Assembly: GCA_029287755.1 (NCBI GenBank)
Contig: JARFQM010000101.1
Coordinates: 1-7,737, forward strand
Source: Desulfofustis sp.
GTDB lineage: Bacteria > Desulfobacterota > Desulfobulbia > Desulfobulbales > Desulfocapsaceae
Length of the DNA: 7,737 bases
Direction: 5' to 3'
This document shows, in pieces, positions 6,610-7,737 of the stretch (position 1 is its first letter; every line of letters begins with the position of its first letter). The notes under the pieces are model-generated. The model saw nothing but the letters and a program-made list of their open reading frames with translations, made no database searches and was not told the DNA's origin. Both the position numbers and the translations under genes were made by a program.

Positions 6610-6900
6610 CTACATACCCATATTGTAGATCTCGTAGGTAGTTTCGGTGGCAAGCAGTGCTGAAAAATTCTGTTCGTTGGCCTGCCGTTCTGCGCTGGTG
6701 GCGTAGGCGTCCCAGTCCTCTTTCTTCTGCCACATGGAGACTACGACTATCTTGCAGGGATCGTCGTGGTTCACCAGTGTTTCGGTGGAAATATAGCCTT
6801 TTTTTGACATTGCGTTTTTGCGCGCCTGGATGAGCATGGCCGAGGCGTCTTTCAATCCATCCTTGTTAAATGTTCTTTTTATGAAGATCTTAACAGCCAT
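6610..6900 (-). CDS. Antibiotic biosynthesis monooxygenase (ABM) domain protein
   Basis: This 96-residue protein has the size and pattern of a single ABM (dimeric alpha-beta barrel) domain: an N-terminal strand (AVKIFIKRTF), a helix (ASAMLIQARKNAMS), GYISTETLVNHDD, the strand KIVVVSMWQ, the conserved-looking KEDWDAY segment and a C-terminal strand ending YEIYNMGM. Family members are small cytoplasmic oxygenases, haem-binding or other dimeric proteins, and many have no known activity. I see nothing that fixes the reaction. AGGAGG lies 5 bases before the ATG, so the start is well supported. It is followed at 138 bases by the ACT gene and preceded by a possible small ORF ending 15 bases upstream of its start. 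Confidence 0.85.
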   Translation of the reverse strand: MAVKIFIKRTFNKDGLKDASAMLIQARKNAMSKKGYISTETLVNHDDPCKIVVVSMWQKKEDWDAYATSAERQANEQNFSALLATETTYEIYNMGM

Positions 6901-6905
6901 AACTA

Positions 6906-6911
6906 CCTCCT
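6906..6911 (-). promoter_or_regulatory. Ribosome binding site of the ABM gene
   Basis: AGGAGG on the minus strand is 5 bases upstream of the ATG at 6900, a near-ideal site. Confidence 0.8.
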
Positions 6912-6915
6912 CAGG

Positions 6916-7056
6916 TTAATGTTCGTCAGGTGGACAGCAGATCAGGGCCTGCCTGCTTCTGCAGGGCGGCATTAGAGACTGGGTGATACGGTGTGCGCAC
7001 CCATGGACATGCGCACTTGTGCGTTCGGCTCGTACGATATCTTTCAGGGACCTCAT
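6916..7056 (-). CDS. Possible small protein of 46 residues upstream of the ABM gene
   Basis: An ATG at 7056 follows GGGGAGG with a 5-base spacer, a first-rate Shine-Dalgarno. The frame (MRSLKDIVRAERT...CCPPDEH) ends with TAA just before the ABM ribosome binding site, as expected of an operon gene. It has four cysteines (20, 32, 40, 41), no membrane segment, and I recognise no family. It could be a leader peptide, a true small protein, or a remnant whose start region is conserved. The latter half reads unlike a folded protein (proline, arginine and cysteine rich), so caution is needed. Confidence 0.35.
   Translation of the reverse strand: MRSLKDIVRAERTSAHVHGCAHRITQSLMPPCRSRQALICCPPDEH
6993..7023 (-). 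repeat. Three mutually pairing GTGCGCA-type arms within the small ORF
   Basis: GTGCGCA (6993-6999) and TGCGCAC (7010-7016) form a 7-bp hairpin with a 10-base loop. The second arm can alternatively pair with GTGCG at 7019-7023, but only across a tight 2-base loop. The arms lie in codons about 12-22 of the possible 46-codon ORF. Confidence 0.35.
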
Positions 7057-7202
7057 TGTGACCTCCCCACCTGAATTTAGTCAGGTTTATCGCAGAGTAA
7101 ATGAATCGAGTCTGATGCTACTCTATTTTAGCACAGAAGACGGTGGTGAATCCAGCGGCGCGGTCACTCGAAAAGTAAATCAAAGATGCTGATGTGCTGC
7201 AA
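7057..7202 (-). promoter_or_regulatory. Upstream region of the small ORF/ABM genes: palindrome, ribosome binding site, possible -10
   Basis: On the minus strand a 6-bp palindrome (ACCTGA at 7069-7074 with TCAGGT at 7081-7086) sits directly before the GGAGG at 7062-7066. A TAAAAT hexamer at 7125-7130 could be a -10 element, but no good -35 lies at the right distance. The palindrome could be an operator or a hairpin shielding the ribosome binding site. No clear terminator is seen after the substrate-binding-protein gene. Confidence 0.25.
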
Positions 7203-7737
7203 TCAGTTTACTTTGAGCAGGAAACGAAGCCGCTTGTTTCTTATTTTATTGATATATACAGGGCGCTCCGCTTTGCCGTTCAGGTCGATGATAAAAGGCT
7301 CCAGAATTCCTTCGAATTCATTGCCGCTGCGGATCATGCGGTTGACACACTCATTCTGAGGATCCTTGCCGCATTTTTCCATGGCGGTCATTACGACCTG
7401 GATGCCTTCACAGCCAAGACCGGTAATAGTGGTCCCCTGAACCCTGAAAAGCTTCTTGAATTGAGTGGTGACTGTTTTGCCAAAATCTGACAGGGGCACT
7501 TCGTTGGTATAAATGTCAGTGGCCAGCATACCTTCCAGCAATTCCAGATTATCTGCATACTCGAGCATCATCTGGGAAAGGACCCCGTCGCTCACCATGG
7601 ACTTGGGATTGTAGCCGATCTCCCTGGCTCTCCGCTCAAATTTTACCACGTGGTCCACTTCCACCGGAAGATAGACAAACTCCACACCATTTTTCTTGAG
7701 TTGATCCAGGACTTTAGGGTAATCGTCTTTTCTGGCC
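7203..7737 (-). CDS. ABC transporter substrate-binding protein, branched-chain amino acid (LivJ) type (5' partial)
   Basis: The frame is open past the right edge (the GTG at 7685 is internal, with ARKDDYPKVLDQLKKNG... upstream), so only the C-terminal 177 residues are visible. They match the second lobe of a type I periplasmic binding protein: VEFVYLPVEVDHVVKFERRAREIGYNPKSMVSDG, then an EGMLATDIYTNE loop, FKKLF, GCEGIQVVMTAMEKCGKDP, and the closing pattern DLNGKAERPVYINKIRNKRLRFLLKVN. The full protein would be exported to the periplasm and deliver a small solute (amino acid or related) to an ABC permease. No permease or ATPase gene is seen downstream, so those must lie upstream or elsewhere. 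Confidence 0.85.
   Translation of the reverse strand, partial: ARKDDYPKVLDQLKKNGVEFVYLPVEVDHVVKFERRAREIGYNPKSMVSDGVLSQMMLEYADNLELLEGMLATDIYTNEVPLSDFGKTVTTQFKKLFRVQGTTITGLGCEGIQVVMTAMEKCGKDPQNECVNRMIRSGNEFEGILEPFIIDLNGKAERPVYINKIRNKRLRFLLKVN

Noticed and set aside
6468..6653. 61-codon minus-strand frame ending in ATGA overlap with the ACT start
   Set aside because: Its first part overlaps the end of the ABM gene in another frame, the rest is made of the inverted-repeat element, and the product looks like no protein I know.
7194..7490. 98-codon plus-strand frame opposite the substrate-binding protein
   Set aside because: It is antisense to a well-matched periplasmic binding protein and shows no independent support.

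Overview
The window reads as chromosomal DNA of a Gram-negative bacterium. It encodes a LolA-like lipoprotein-handling factor, a probable outer-membrane barrel remnant, a periplasmic lytic transglycosylase and an ABC solute receptor. The protein styles (ABM protein, LolA-like factor, LivJ-type receptor) remind me of sulfate-reducing Desulfobacterota, possibly Desulfobulbales. That placement is inference from memory, not a search. I see no mobile element, tRNA, rRNA or CRISPR array.

Layout. (1) 1-2855, plus strand: a compact three-gene cassette made of a TIM-barrel sugar isomerase/epimerase (5' end outside the window), a DUF1537 four-carbon acid-sugar kinase and a divergent ketopantoate hydroxymethyltransferase (PanB) homologue. 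The kinase and isomerase point to acid-sugar catabolism. The PanB-type enzyme is the unexpected partner and the best candidate here for new biochemistry. (2) 2856-4018, minus strand: a LolA-like periplasmic protein followed by what looks like the C-terminal stub of an outer-membrane beta-barrel gene whose stop codon was lost. The RND exporter usually found with such genes is absent, so the locus looks partly decayed. A 15-bp hairpin lies in the convergent region after panB.

(3) 4139-6069, plus strand: a possible promoter and a 620-residue exported protein with a C-terminal lytic transglycosylase domain and a long N-terminal part I do not recognise. (4) 6094-7737, minus strand, read from right to left: the C-terminal half of a branched-chain-amino-acid-type substrate-binding protein, a roughly 300-bp region with a possible 46-codon small ORF, an antibiotic-biosynthesis-monooxygenase (ABM) domain protein, a structured 78-bp inverted-repeat element, and a small ACT-domain protein.

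How they may work together. The first three genes are tightly spaced and probably form one transcription unit that isomerises, phosphorylates and then cleaves or builds a short hydroxy-acid carbon skeleton. The envelope genes in the middle are transcribed divergently from a 308-bp spacer and need not be functionally linked. The ABM and ACT genes are probably co-transcribed, with an RNA structure between them.
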